Of a stretch of DNA of 64,000 bases, positions 43,901-54,300 are shown piece after piece. Positions within the stretch are counted from its first letter, which is position 1. Every line of letters starts with the position of its first letter. Below the pieces are notes generated by a model, which was given only the letters and a program-made list of their open reading frames with translations, was not told the origin of the DNA and searched no databases. The translations under genes and the position numbers were made by a program. Source of the DNA: Saprospiraceae bacterium (lineage in GTDB: Bacteria > Bacteroidota > Bacteroidia > Chitinophagales > Saprospiraceae). The stretch is from positions 372,001-436,000 of the forward strand of contig JADKBV010000011.1 of NCBI GenBank assembly GCA_016714895.1, given 5' to 3'.

Positions 43901-46454
43901 AGCGTTGGTCAGTATAGAAAGAGGTAAAGAAATTATTGAGCAGAAATGGCATTCTCTGAAAGGAAAAAACAATAAAATTCTGATTAAATCCAACGAAACC
44001 TGGGCACCAAACATATATATTCATGTGACTGTTGTGCAACCATTTGCCAAATCTACCAATGATTTTCCCATCAGAATGTATGGAGTAAAATCTATTAAAA
44101 TGACAGGTGGAATCGCTCCATTGTCGCCTGTTACCAATCTTCCGGACGTTCTTGAATCTGAAAAAAAATATACTTTTACAGTAACTGAAAAAACCGGCAG
44201 ACCCATGGAATACACCTATGCGCTGATCGATGAAGGTTTGTTGAGTATCAAAGGTTTTAAAACTCCTGACCCATACCAACATTTTAACGGGAAATACCCC
44301 TTACTGGTCAAAACATGGGATATTTATAAATATCTGATGGCGTTTTTTTCAGGGCAGTTTGCCGGGATTATTTCCATCGGTGGTGATGACGCTTACAAAG
44401 CAGATGCTCTTCAGGAAATAAATCGCTTTAAACCGGTGGTTATCCATAGAGGTTCGTTCAAACTGCCAGCAAAAGGCAGCCATAAACATACGATTGAGAT
44501 CCCCAGATATATCGGCAAATTGCGCATGATGGTGGTCGCCGTGCAGGATGGAAACACAGGCAGTCTCGAAAAAATGATATCTGTTAAAAATCCGCTCATG
44601 GTGCAGACGCAGTTTCCAAGGAGTCTTCAGGTCACGGACAAACTGAGACTTCCCGTGCAATTGTTCAGGGACGATGTTTCCATTCCGTCGGCAACATTGA
44701 AAGCGACAACTTCTCAGGCCATCTTAAAGGGACTACCGGTTAATCAGGTCATATCTTTTGGCAAAAACAATATGGTGACTCATTATGCCAATATTGAAGT
44801 TGGCAATACACCGGGAAAAACCAGAATCGACATGGTCGTGGAAGGAAAAGGTAAAACCATGAAGGAATCAACTGATATTGCTGTTCAATATCCTAACCCC
44901 TACGAATCCAAAGTGAATCGTGTAGTTATACAACCTGGTAAAAGTGCTTTTTTTGAAGTCAAACCTCAGGGATATCAGGCTGTATTCAAAGGAAATCTGA
45001 TTGTGTCGGGGACTAAAGCACCTGATTTTGTTTCTTTTGCAGAAAAATTGATAGAATATCCTTATGGTTGCCTTGAACAGGTGACATCTAATGGTTTCGG
45101 ACAGTTGTATCTGGATAAATTGCTGGATCTCGATCCGAAAACCAATCAGGAAAGGATCAAAAACCTGCAGATGGTTGTCCAGAAAATTGCTACACATCAG
45201 CGGTCAGGCGGGATGTTTTATTATTGGAATAATGATTATTACCATTCCTGGTCGGATATGTATGCAGGACATTTTTTACTTGAAATGAAAAATCTCGGTT
45301 ATCTGCCACAGGATAATCAGATGTTACAAAACTGGATTTTGAGTCACTTCCAGAAAGCAAATAACTGGTCTGTAGCAAATACCAACGAAAATTATACTTA
45401 CGAATACGAGGCAATGACGCAGGCATATAAATTATATATATTGGCCAAAGCAAACAAGCCCGCTAAATCTGCAATGAATCGTTTTATGACGACCAATACA
45501 TCCAAAAATCCGTTGGTTTGGTGGCTGATGGCAGGAAGTTTTGCTCAATCAGGATTTGATTCAAAAGCAAAAGAGATGATGTTGAAAGCAGAAAATCTTC
45601 AGCTTACAGCCCAAACGTCATTTGATTATTATTCGTTCGGGTCAACTTCCCGAAATCTCGCGCTTATTGTGGAAATTTTGTCCGGAATAGAAGGTCAGAA
45701 AAAAAAGCTGGACACCTATTTTGACGAGATGGTTCAATCCTACAATGATGATTCCTGGCATAGTACACAAGATATGGGATTTGCATGTATTGCTACCTAT
45801 GCTTATTATGGTGAAAATCTGGCTCTAAATAAAGACGTGGATTATGTGGTTACAGGATTAAAGGCAACACAAAATTACAAACATAAAGCCTTATCTTCGC
45901 GAAAAATAACGGTTGACCGTAATGATTGGAATAAAAAGATTGAAATAAAAAATAATGGAAAATCTCCGGTTTATGTAAGCCAGCACGATCGGTTCATCAG
46001 TAATTCCCTGACGCAACAGGCAGTTAATCAGGAAGTAAAAATGAATGTCAGATATTATAATCTTACGCAAAGGAAAAACGGTCTTGACCAGGTTAGGTTG
46101 GGAGACGATATAGATATATATGTATTAGTTTCCAATCCTAATGCAACCATCATGAGAGACATGGCATTAAATACCGTTATGCCTTCCGGATTAGAGTTGT
46201 TGAATCCCAGATTGTATGAAACAGACAGAAGTCCTGTAAAAGAGGAGTTTTTATACCAGGATTTTAAGGATGACAGAGCGTATACGTTTTTTATACTTGA
46301 ACCCGGTAAGACAAAAACCTTTTATTTTAAAGCAAAAGCCGCATTTACCGGTGATTTTTACATGCCGGCGACGAGATGTGAAAACATGTACAAAGGGAAT
46401 ATCTTTGCTTCATCAGCATCCGGAAGATTGGTCATAAATCCTTCAGCGCGTTGA
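40935..46454 (+). CDS. Bacterial alpha-2-macroglobulin lipoprotein
   Basis: An 1839-residue protease inhibitor of the bacterial A2M type (YfhM-like). A lipobox (VSVFSC, Cys16) anchors it as a lipoprotein. Many MG-type beta domains precede the A2M core; the bait-like stretch with TDRNVWRPGDSIYVNIMFH (around 600-620) and the RGSFKLPAKGSHKHTIEIPRY region (around 1175) are visible. The thioester motif is complete: PYGCLEQVTSN with Cys1379 and Gln1382. The receptor-like C-terminal domains end near FTGDFYMPATRCENMY. It is thought to trap foreign proteases after envelope damage. It is followed in a 4-base overlap by a PBP1C gene, the classic A2M-pbpC pairing. Confidence 0.93.
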   Translation: MRQILLFLVLVSVFSCKKSGDAVSAGNLDEEKDLLSLYFDAATSGVISVSEPLHYMLKKPLEQDIAESVLQDVIKCDPAIKGKVTLTNRSMLTFTPEKPLQSNTLYEVTLDLPILDKNIFPQKISYKIQTLEQQVKVEKRGFVLRDNGKVEVLVDVFSADVLDVKSLEKCFDAKGAALTIQEITANKYTATLTYDNVAKSTKPIGFDAKPVMASYETSLTAFNIPSRELTVVHSHHDKEANEILLYFSKIMDKSQDLTGLLTIAGNTPSYAFDQNVLKIFLNDLNKVNVIDLFISKGVTAKDGSAMPSDYRISFENKVLTPEINFVSSGNYFPSEGEFKIPIKARGLDVVKIMIVEIKQENVLHYLAWQSLEYADFYSIRMYGKPIFEEEVSLRKGLVDEDGWTVYGLDLTKQIKKNPGSIYHVSMDFLPKHTSLACKKNLEKYKVSYNIPAKNYFYSKNAQVKEEYYYYEDYSWEKNGDPCDISYYAYKQPVQKLLICSDYSVIAKKAGNDYYLAVNTLKDLKEVSGAEVSLYDLQGEKIISASTSGDGMVRMNAPEQNGAVIKISKNKQITYLSLDDADSNPLTEFDISVEMSETETEAFVYTDRNVWRPGDSIYVNIMFHKKNVSLPKGLPLICSFVNTENVQIQEQIKAIDIDKNQIYTFVLHTSPNARTGRYRCILSYGTQTLRQNIQVETIKPNTTETLLDIAGMQQKVIYASVIDGQITSQYLTGFVAPNTKLKGVAKVYPISKPFPEYGTYEFTLPNISYDGNITLFDVKTDETGKASFQTDYDFKSINGQGTVQVEIESVLQGGGTNKEGKSFRISPFETYLGAEKKPGSGWAGNYTFKEDIPINLVNLDAKGKLNTTSRQVNYTIFRHVEQWWIDKYRLQHWGQFKDDSYWAFEKESNTTITGKGIVRIPKASLTRGAYKVEFTDTESGHRTAVFFTVYDGVETIQGKEAHLLELATEKDEYKTGESIALLLPDVDGAKALVSIERGKEIIEQKWHSLKGKNNKILIKSNETWAPNIYIHVTVVQPFAKSTNDFPIRMYGVKSIKMTGGIAPLSPVTNLPDVLESEKKYTFTVTEKTGRPMEYTYALIDEGLLSIKGFKTPDPYQHFNGKYPLLVKTWDIYKYLMAFFSGQFAGIISIGGDDAYKADALQEINRFKPVVIHRGSFKLPAKGSHKHTIEIPRYIGKLRMMVVAVQDGNTGSLEKMISVKNPLMVQTQFPRSLQVTDKLRLPVQLFRDDVSIPSATLKATTSQAILKGLPVNQVISFGKNNMVTHYANIEVGNTPGKTRIDMVVEGKGKTMKESTDIAVQYPNPYESKVNRVVIQPGKSAFFEVKPQGYQAVFKGNLIVSGTKAPDFVSFAEKLIEYPYGCLEQVTSNGFGQLYLDKLLDLDPKTNQERIKNLQMVVQKIATHQRSGGMFYYWNNDYYHSWSDMYAGHFLLEMKNLGYLPQDNQMLQNWILSHFQKANNWSVANTNENYTYEYEAMTQAYKLYILAKANKPAKSAMNRFMTTNTSKNPLVWWLMAGSFAQSGFDSKAKEMMLKAENLQLTAQTSFDYYSFGSTSRNLALIVEILSGIEGQKKKLDTYFDEMVQSYNDDSWHSTQDMGFACIATYAYYGENLALNKDVDYVVTGLKATQNYKHKALSSRKITVDRNDWNKKIEIKNNGKSPVYVSQHDRFISNSLTQQAVNQEVKMNVRYYNLTQRKNGLDQVRLGDDIDIYVLVSNPNATIMRDMALNTVMPSGLELLNPRLYETDRSPVKEEFLYQDFKDDRAYTFFILEPGKTKTFYFKAKAAFTGDFYMPATRCENMYKGNIFASSASGRLVINPSAR

Positions 46455-48768
46455 TAAAAAAATGGTTTTCTGTTTTCCGATGGTATCATTGGGCGGTATT
46501 AATGCTGATCCTCTTTTTGTTGATACCGGTGCCGGGAGACAAATTGAAATACAGTCGTTCTGTCTACAGTTCGGAAGGGCATTTATTATCGGCCAAAGTA
46601 TCTGATGATGGTCAATGGTGCCTGCCATTGGAGGATACTTTGCCACAGCCACTTGTAGATTGTATTATTTTATTTGAGGACGAATACTTTAATTGGCATC
46701 CCGGGGTTAATCCCGTTTCGATGGGCAAGGCGTTTTTACAATACTTACAATATGGCAGGGTCAAACGAGGCGGAAGTACTTTGCCTATGCAGGTGATGCG
46801 GATGAGGTATAAAAATGTAAGGAGAAATATTTTTAACAAGCTGCTGGAATCGTTGAGTGCCGTCCGGTACAGTTTGACCAGAAGTAAAAATACTGTTATC
46901 AGAGATTGGGCGCAGATGGCACCTTTCGGAGGAAATACCATCGGAGCAAAATCTGCAGCATTGCGGTATTTCGGCAGAGATTTGGCACATCTTTCATGGG
47001 GAGAATATGCATTACTGGCGGTGATGCCCAACAGTCCTTCATTGGCTAATCTTTCTACAAACAGAAAGATATTGCAAAACAAAAGAGACAGGCTTCTGCA
47101 AAAATTGGCTCGTAAAGGATATTTTCCTCTTTCCGATCTTGATATTTATCTCAAAGAGGAATTGCCGGATTCTATAAAATTTTTGCCTGACGATGCACCG
47201 TATCTTTTGGATTTTTTGAGCAAAAAACATCCGGATATTTATTTGTTTCAAAGCACTTGTCTTTCAAAATGGCAACAGGAAGTCAATGATATTCTCGAAA
47301 AAGAAATCAATATTCTAAGGCATGAGGATATTCGAAATGCTGCAGCAGTAGTCATCGATGTGATGGAAAATACCCTGGTCGCGTACACCGGAAATGTACG
47401 GAAAAACCTCAAAGGGAGCAAAAATTTTGTAGATATCATACAGGCGCCACGTAGTTACGGCAGTCTGCTCAAACCTTTTTTATACGCTTATGCATTGGAA
47501 GAAGGTTTTATATTGCCCAATGAATTGATTTATGATATTCCAACCGTCATCGGAGAATTCAGACCCAAAATTTTGATGAAAAATTCCGTGGTGCGGCACC
47601 GGCTGAGGATATCATCCTTCAATCTTTAAATGTTCCATCGGTGCGGTTGCTGAATCAGGTAGGTTTGGCGGGTTTTTACCATTTTTTGACGGAACTTCGT
47701 CCGTCATATCTTGATAAAGGACCGGATCATTACGGCCTTAGTCTGATCCTTGGAGGAGGAGAAACCACTTTATGGGATCTGGCCAGATTGTATAAAGGTA
47801 TGGCTCAAAATTTTACAGCGATACCTGAACCCTTCGGAGAGATCAATTGTCTGAAAAACAAATCAAAAGAAGGTTTTATGCCTGAAACATCGTTTTCACC
47901 CGGTGTTATATCAGCAGTGGTTAATACCATGGCTGATGTAAGCCGACCCAGAGAAGAACGTTTTTGGTATGCTTTTGAAAACGATAAAAAAATAGCGTGG
48001 AAAACCGGTACAAGCTTTGGACATCGGGATGCTTGGGCCATTGGATTTAATGGGAAATATGCGGTTGCTGTTTGGATTGGAAATGAAAACGGCGAAGGCA
48101 GGCATGATCTGACCGGTGTGGTACGGGCAGCACCGGTGATGTTTCAGATTTTTAATGCGTTGCCGCAAAATCGATGGTTTGCAAAAGAACCTTTCTCAAA
48201 CCGGAAAAAAGTAATCACCGTATGTCGTGAATCAGGCAGGTTGGCCGGACAATTATGTAACTTAACGGATAAAAAAACAGTGGACAAAGAGTCTTTTCGA
48301 TGGATTCCGTGTCGTTTTCACACGGAAGTTTGTTTGTCGCCTGAAGGAACATGGATTCAACCTCATTGTAAAGATAAATTTTGCACAAAGGATACATTGT
48401 TTACCCTTCCTGCTGAGGTAGAATATTATTATAGGGAATCACATTTATTTTACAAGGGATTGCCTGTGCCGGACCCTGAATGTATCGGAACCTCTTCTTC
48501 ATTGTCCATCATTTATCCTACAGATAAAATCAAAATATTTATTCCAAGAAACGAAGAAGGAAAAACAGGGAAAATATTAGCAAAAGCTTATCACTCAGAC
48601 CCGGCTGCTGTATTGTTTTGGTATCTCAATGACAAACATGTATACACTTCGCCTGCCGGTTCGGATCCGAAGGTGTTTTCGCTGCAGTTGAGTGCCGGTA
48701 GTTACGAACTTTCTGTCATTGACCGGTCAGGACAGAAAAGTACCTCGAATTTTGAAGTGTTGGAATAA
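46451..48768 (+). pseudogene. pbpC: Penicillin-binding protein 1C, frameshifted
   Basis: Two frames (46451-47629 and 47641-48768) form one gene of about 772 residues. It uses a TTG start that overlaps the A2M stop (TTGA). After a membrane anchor comes the GT51 transglycosylase domain with FEDEYFNWHPG and RGGSTLPMQVMRM. The transpeptidase domain follows, with the SxxK serine at Ser338 (SYGSLLKPF) and KTGTSFGHRDAW in the second part. A C-terminal BiPBP_C-like domain ends the protein. The break is at cccaaaatttt (47564-47574): adding one A gives PKNFDEKFRGAAPAEDIILQ and restores the frame. As read, the first part ends before the KTG motif. Only the combined gene would polymerise and cross-link peptidoglycan. 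A homopolymer sequencing error is possible. Confidence 0.85.
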
Positions 48769-48878
48769 GAAATAACCGTTTCAGGTTGAAAGTAAACCTG
48801 CACTTTAATAATAAATTCTCCAATACCAGGTAAAGAATGTCAAAAGCTGCATTCTTATTATGATATTGTTAATTTACC

Positions 48879-50375
48879 TTAGGCAATCATGTCTGTCAGT
48901 CCGGAGATCCGGTCCGTAACTTTTTGAATTCCTAAAAGACGTATGGTACCAAAAAGGTCAGGCCCCTGTACTGTTCCTGAAACGGCAATCCGCAACAAAG
49001 GAAGGATTTCGCCCATTTTGAGATTTTGTTCTTTGATATAAAGTTTGATTGTTGTTTCACAGGATTCTAAATCTTCCTGAACCATCTTCGAAATATGATG
49101 AAGATGATTGGCTGTTTCCTGATTCCATTTTTGTTTTGCTGTATCCAAATCGTGTTCAGAAATTTCTGTAAAAAAGAAATAACCTTTTTCCCAAATTTCA
49201 GGAAGGAGATGAACTCTTTCCTTCATCAGACCGCAAACACCTGATATGTATTCCGTTGTAAAAGAAGTTCCAAATTTTTGCTCCACATCATTTTGTATAA
49301 GAAGAGCAAGGTCTTCATTTTGGCTGTGAATGATGTAGTGTTGATTAAACCATTTGGCCTTGTCGTAATCAAAACGGGCTCCGGCTTTGTGAATTCTTTC
49401 CAGACTGAAATCTTTGACAAAATCTTCTTTTGAAAAAATTTCCTGATCGGTGCCGGGGCTCCAGCCTATGAGGCCTAAAAAGTTGATGACTGCTTCGGGT
49501 AAAAATCCTGTTTCCCGAAAACCCTTGTATAGACCATCTTCTGCCTGCCAGTCTAGAGGAAAGACAGGAAAACCAAAAATAGCACCGTCTCTTTTGCTGA
49601 GTTTTCCTTGTCCTGTCGGTTTTAAGATCAAAGGAAGATGGGCAAAAACAGGTGCTGTCCAATTAAAATACCGGTATAATAAAACGTGATGGGCTGTACT
49701 TGGCAACCATTCTTCACCTCTGATGACATGGGAAATCTCCATGAGGTGGTCATCCACGATATTAGCCAGGTGATAGGTTGGCATACCATCCCCTTTGAGG
49801 ATGACTTTGTCGTCCAGTTCGTCGCTTTGAAAAGACACATCACCTCTGATTTCATCCCGGATGTGGATGGTCTGACCGGAATCAATTTTCATTCGGATGA
49901 CGACATTTTGACCTGAATTCAGGAGCGTTTGTATTTCTTCCGGTGACAGGGACAAACTGTTTTTTAAAGATAATCTGGAAGATGCATCATATCTGAAAGC
50001 GGGATCAGCCTTTCTTTTGGTATCGAGTTCTTCAGCTGTATCAAAAGCATAATAGGCAAACCCTTTTTCAAGGAGTTCTTCAGCATATTGTTTATATATG
50101 GACATTCGTTCTGACTGACGGTAAGGTCCGTGTGGTCCGCCTTTTTGAGGACTTTCGTCGGGAGAAAGTCCAGCCCATTCGAGAGAGCGAACGATGTAAT
50201 CCTCTGCACCGGGCACATATCTGCCCTGGTCTGTATCTTCAATACGAAGAATAAAGTCTCCGCCGTTTTGTCTGGCAAAAAGATAATTGTATAATGCGGT
50301 TCTGACGCCTCCGATATGCAGGGCTCCTGTAGGGCTGGGTGCAAAACGAACCCGGACTTTGTTTGGTATTGACAT
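48879..50375 (-). CDS. gltX: Glutamate--tRNA ligase
   Basis: A 498-residue class I aminoacyl-tRNA synthetase. From the ATG at 50375 the protein begins SIPNKVRVRFAPSPTGALHIGGVRT, holding the HIGH-type site (ALHIGG). The KMSKS-type loop is KLSKRDGAIFG (about 253-263). The C-terminal anticodon-binding helical domain is complete. The frame is open to 50423, but the 16 extra residues are not part of the family. It ends facing pbpC. It is probably discriminating GluRS; whether it also charges tRNA-Gln cannot be told. Confidence 0.95.
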   Translation of the reverse strand: MSIPNKVRVRFAPSPTGALHIGGVRTALYNYLFARQNGGDFILRIEDTDQGRYVPGAEDYIVRSLEWAGLSPDESPQKGGPHGPYRQSERMSIYKQYAEELLEKGFAYYAFDTAEELDTKRKADPAFRYDASSRLSLKNSLSLSPEEIQTLLNSGQNVVIRMKIDSGQTIHIRDEIRGDVSFQSDELDDKVILKGDGMPTYHLANIVDDHLMEISHVIRGEEWLPSTAHHVLLYRYFNWTAPVFAHLPLILKPTGQGKLSKRDGAIFGFPVFPLDWQAEDGLYKGFRETGFLPEAVINFLGLIGWSPGTDQEIFSKEDFVKDFSLERIHKAGARFDYDKAKWFNQHYIIHSQNEDLALLIQNDVEQKFGTSFTTEYISGVCGLMKERVHLLPEIWEKGYFFFTEISEHDLDTAKQKWNQETANHLHHISKMVQEDLESCETTIKLYIKEQNLKMGEILPLLRIAVSGTVQGPDLFGTIRLLGIQKVTDRISGLTDMIA

Positions 50376-50472
50376 AATATTGAATAACTTTGGGCTTTCC
50401 TGACAACAATCGGGAAATATCAATTTTTAAGGCACAAAAGTAGTTGATTTAACCCGAATTTCAAAAACAAAG

Positions 50473-51090
50473 ATGTTGTATTCCCATCACGTACCGGTTT
50501 GGTTTCGCAAAATTTTCCCTGAAGTCATCTGGTCAGGAGAAAAAACGGACAATGTAGTACATCTGACATTTGATGACGGGCCGATACCGGAGGTCACACC
50601 TTTTATATTAGATGAATTAAAGAGGTACAATCAAAAAGCTACATTTTTTTGTGTCGGCGACAATGTGCGCAAATATCCTAAGATTTACGCCAGAATTATT
50701 CAGGAAGGACATGGTGTGGGCAATCATACTTTTCATCATTTGAACGGTTGGGAAAATTCTTTTGACCAATATTATGAAGATGTTTTAAAAGCTGAAGTTT
50801 TGATAGACAGTACATTATTCCGGCCTCCGTACGGTAAAATGTCCCTGCAGCAATTTTTTAAAATCAAACAACAATTTTGTTTGGTCTTTTGGACCTATTT
50901 AAGCGGAGATTTTGATCCTTCTTTTGATGCTGAAAAATGCCTGAAACAGGTAAAAAAGATTAGTAAAAACGGAGCTATCTTAGTTTTTCATGACAATATA
51001 AAATCAGAGGCCCACATACGAAAAGTGTTGCCGGAAATATTGGAATTTTATCGATCTGAACATATTGTCAGCAAGACATTATCTGTCTGA
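50473..51090 (+). CDS. Polysaccharide deacetylase (NodB domain)
   Basis: A 205-residue protein that is almost only a NodB homology domain. The motifs in order are LTFDDGP with the metal/base aspartates Asp34-Asp35, HTFHH (His85, His89), RPPYG (about 117-121), and ILVFHD near the end. It probably deacetylates peptidoglycan or a surface polysaccharide. No signal peptide is obvious, which is usual for the short Bacteroidota members. It is divergent from gltX with about 100 bases between the starts. Confidence 0.88.
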   Translation: MLYSHHVPVWFRKIFPEVIWSGEKTDNVVHLTFDDGPIPEVTPFILDELKRYNQKATFFCVGDNVRKYPKIYARIIQEGHGVGNHTFHHLNGWENSFDQYYEDVLKAEVLIDSTLFRPPYGKMSLQQFFKIKQQFCLVFWTYLSGDFDPSFDAEKCLKQVKKISKNGAILVFHDNIKSEAHIRKVLPEILEFYRSEHIVSKTLSV

Positions 51091-51341
51091 GTTGAAAAAA
51101 AATTAATATTTCCTTAACAAAAGAATATTTGGCAATAATAGAAAATTAAAGCCATCATTTATAATAAAATATGGTATATAAATTTTTTATAAAATATTAT
51201 ATTGCTATACTCTGAATAATTGCTTTTGTCCTTAAAAGAAGCTCTGTATTGCCCAAAAAAAATTTGTAACAATCATTTTTTTAAAATTTAAAAAAAAACT
51301 ACATTAGCGCAGTTTTTAAATAAATCACCTAAACCTAAAGC
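51091..51341. other. Intergenic region
   Basis: About 250 very AT-rich bases; TACATTAG near 51300 is a weak -7-like match for the thioredoxin-SprB gene. Nothing else is seen. Confidence 0.35.
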
Positions 51342-54300
51342 ATGAAACACGTATACCTTTTTTTGTTTTTTATCTTATTCGGAAGTTATCAGGCAAAAGC
51401 AGTGTTACCAGATGGTACGGTTGCGCCTAACTGGACATTAACAGATTTGAATGGGAATACCCACAATCTGCACAATATTTTAAATTCCGGAAAACACGTT
51501 ATTTTGGATTTTTCCGCTACCTGGTGTGGACCTTGCTGGAATTATCATAATACCCATGCTTTGTCCACATTATGGAATTTGTATGGTCCAAACGGAACGG
51601 ATGAAATCATGGTATTTTTTATTGAAGGAGATGTAAATACTACAACACCTTGTTTATATGGACTGCCGACATGTCAGGGTGGAACTCAGGGTGACTGGGT
51701 TACAGGTACACCATACCCTATAATTGATTTGTTGACTAATGAAGTACGAAATCAATATCAAATAACCTATTTTCCAACTTTATACGGTATCAGAGCTCAG
51801 GATAAAAGAGTTTTTGAAGTAGGACAACGATCTGTTTCTCAGTGGGAAACATGGTTGTTTGAGTCTTTTGCAATGGATTATACCGCTACCATTGAAGATA
51901 ATACCTGCAGAGGTAACGGTTCGGTTTCTCTGGATGTGACAGATGGTTACGGAAGTAAGTTTTATCAGTGGTCTTCAGGGGGACCAAGTTCACCTACGAT
52001 TACCGGCTTACAGGCAGGTACTTATAATTGCAGAATCACAGACAGTAACGGATATTTTGTCGATACGGAAGATTTTATCGTTGAAGGAGTTCCGGATTTG
52101 GAAGCCATTCTGGATGAACGAATCGATGTTCTTTGTAATGGTGATGCAAACGGAATCCTGGAAGTATCAGCCGATGGAGGAAGCGGAACTTACACCTATG
52201 AATGGGATAATGGTGAAACCTCACAACGTATTGAAAATCTGAGTCCGGGTACATATACCGTTACGATTATTGACGGATATGATTGTGATGTAGTGAGTGA
52301 TTTTGTTATTACTGAACCGTCAGCATTATTTGGTACAGCCTACTCATTTGACGCACCTTGTAATGATGATGAAGGATATGTAGAACTTTCAGGATTGTTT
52401 GGAACAGCGCCTTATCTTTATGACATGGGAGGTACACCACAGACAGATCCTTATTTTTATAATTTACCTATAGGTACCTATGATTATAATGTTACCGATG
52501 CAAACGGATGTTTGTATACAGGAGAATTTTTTATCGAACAGATCCCGGGTCCTAATGCAGTTGCTGCCACACAAGGAAATTTGTCATGTACACAGCTACA
52601 AACAACTGTTACAGGTCAGGGTTCTGCAACAGGACAAAATATTACTTATCAATGGACAACCCAAAACGGTCAGATCGTATCAGGTGCCAATTCATTAAAT
52701 GCAGTCGTGAATGCAGCCGGAACATATACCTTAAAAGTGACCAATACCAGCAACCAATGTTTTAATGAGGCATCTACCGTTGTAGTTATGAATGGAGTAT
52801 TACCTCAGGCCTTGGTAGCAGATGCTTTACCGTTGACTTGTGTAGCTACCGAAAGAACATTGGATGGTACAGGTTCATCACAAGGATCTGAGTATACGTA
52901 TCTTTGGTCAACTACCAATGGAAATATCGTATCTGGTGAAACAACACTGACGCCGGTAGTTAATGAGCCGGGTGATTACCAGTTACAGGTGACCAATACG
53001 TCAAATGGTTGTGTAAAAACAACTACAGAAACTTTAAATGAAAATGTTGCTTTGCCACCATTATCTGTTACAGACGGCGAAATCACCTGTACACAAACCA
53101 GTGTGGAATTATGCGGAACAACCGATACATTACTTTCAATAGTTTGGACAATCGGCGAAGAAGAAATTACAGCTAATTGTGTGACCGTTTCTGTTGTCGG
53201 TGAAATTCAGGCAAGGGTAACAGGTGACAATGGTTGTGTGACTCAAAGAACAGCAACAGTTACCGCTTCTGCAGATTTGCCTCAGGTAAGTGTTTCTAAT
53301 CCGGATGAAGTGACCTGTACCCAGGCTGAAGTAGGTCTTTTGGCAACCTTACAGGGTAATCCTGAAGATTTTACCATAGTTTGGACGACCACAAATGGAA
53401 ATATAGTTTCCGGTGAAAATACCCTCACACCTGTTGTCAACAGTGGAGGAGTGTATAATCTGAGTGTGGTTAATAATGCCAATGGATGTACGACCAACAA
53501 ATCCGTTACTGTAGAAGAAGACACAGATCTTCCGGTATCCTCTTTTGTGTACGAACAGGAAGGAGAAAACCTAGAGCTTTCTTCGACAGTGACTGGTGAA
53601 GGTGTGACTATCCTTTGGGATTTAGGAAATGGCACTACTTCTACGGATCCTGAAGTAAATGTAAAATTTGATGTAACAGGATTATATACGATTTGCCTTA
53701 CAGCAACCAATGAGTGTGGAGATGATGTGACTTGTACAGAGATTTTATATGTTACGACTCTGAAAACCACAGAAGTTTTGACACAAGTATCTTGTTTTAA
53801 TGGTCAGAACGGTAGTATTATTGTAACACCTGAAGGAGGATTACCTGATTATGAAATCGTTTGGGAAGGACCTAATGGTTTTGCAAGCACTTCTTTTGAG
53901 TTGACAGGATTATCAGCAGGTATCTATAAAGCTTTGGTGTCAGACGCTCATGGAAATGTTGTGGAAATCACACATGAAATCACACAACCAAGTGAAATCG
54001 TACAAACATCTGTTGAAATTATCAACGAAGTGAATGGCAACGGTCAGGGTTCAGTACATCCTGAAGTAACCGGAGGAACCGGTTCTTACACCTATGAGTG
54101 GTCAAACGGAGCTAATACCAAAGACCTTGATAAAATAGGTGCGGGTAGCTATACTTTGGTTGTTAAGGATGAAAATGGTTGCGAAAAAACATTTGGTCCT
54201 TATGTGGTGGAAAATACCGTGAATGCAGAAAATGTAAATTTTGTGAAAAATTTCACCCTTTCACCAAACCCTTCCACTGATAAAGTTGTTGTAGACTTTA

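Noticed and set aside
43395..44282. 295-codon minus-strand open frame inside the A2M gene
   Set aside because: Rich in Phe, Cys and His as expected for antisense of a beta-rich gene; the plus-strand frame is clearly the A2M coding sequence.
48833..48856. Hairpin aagaatg/cattctt between pbpC and gltX considered as a terminator
   Set aside because: Only a 7-bp AT-rich stem with a 10-base loop and no T-run; too weak to call.
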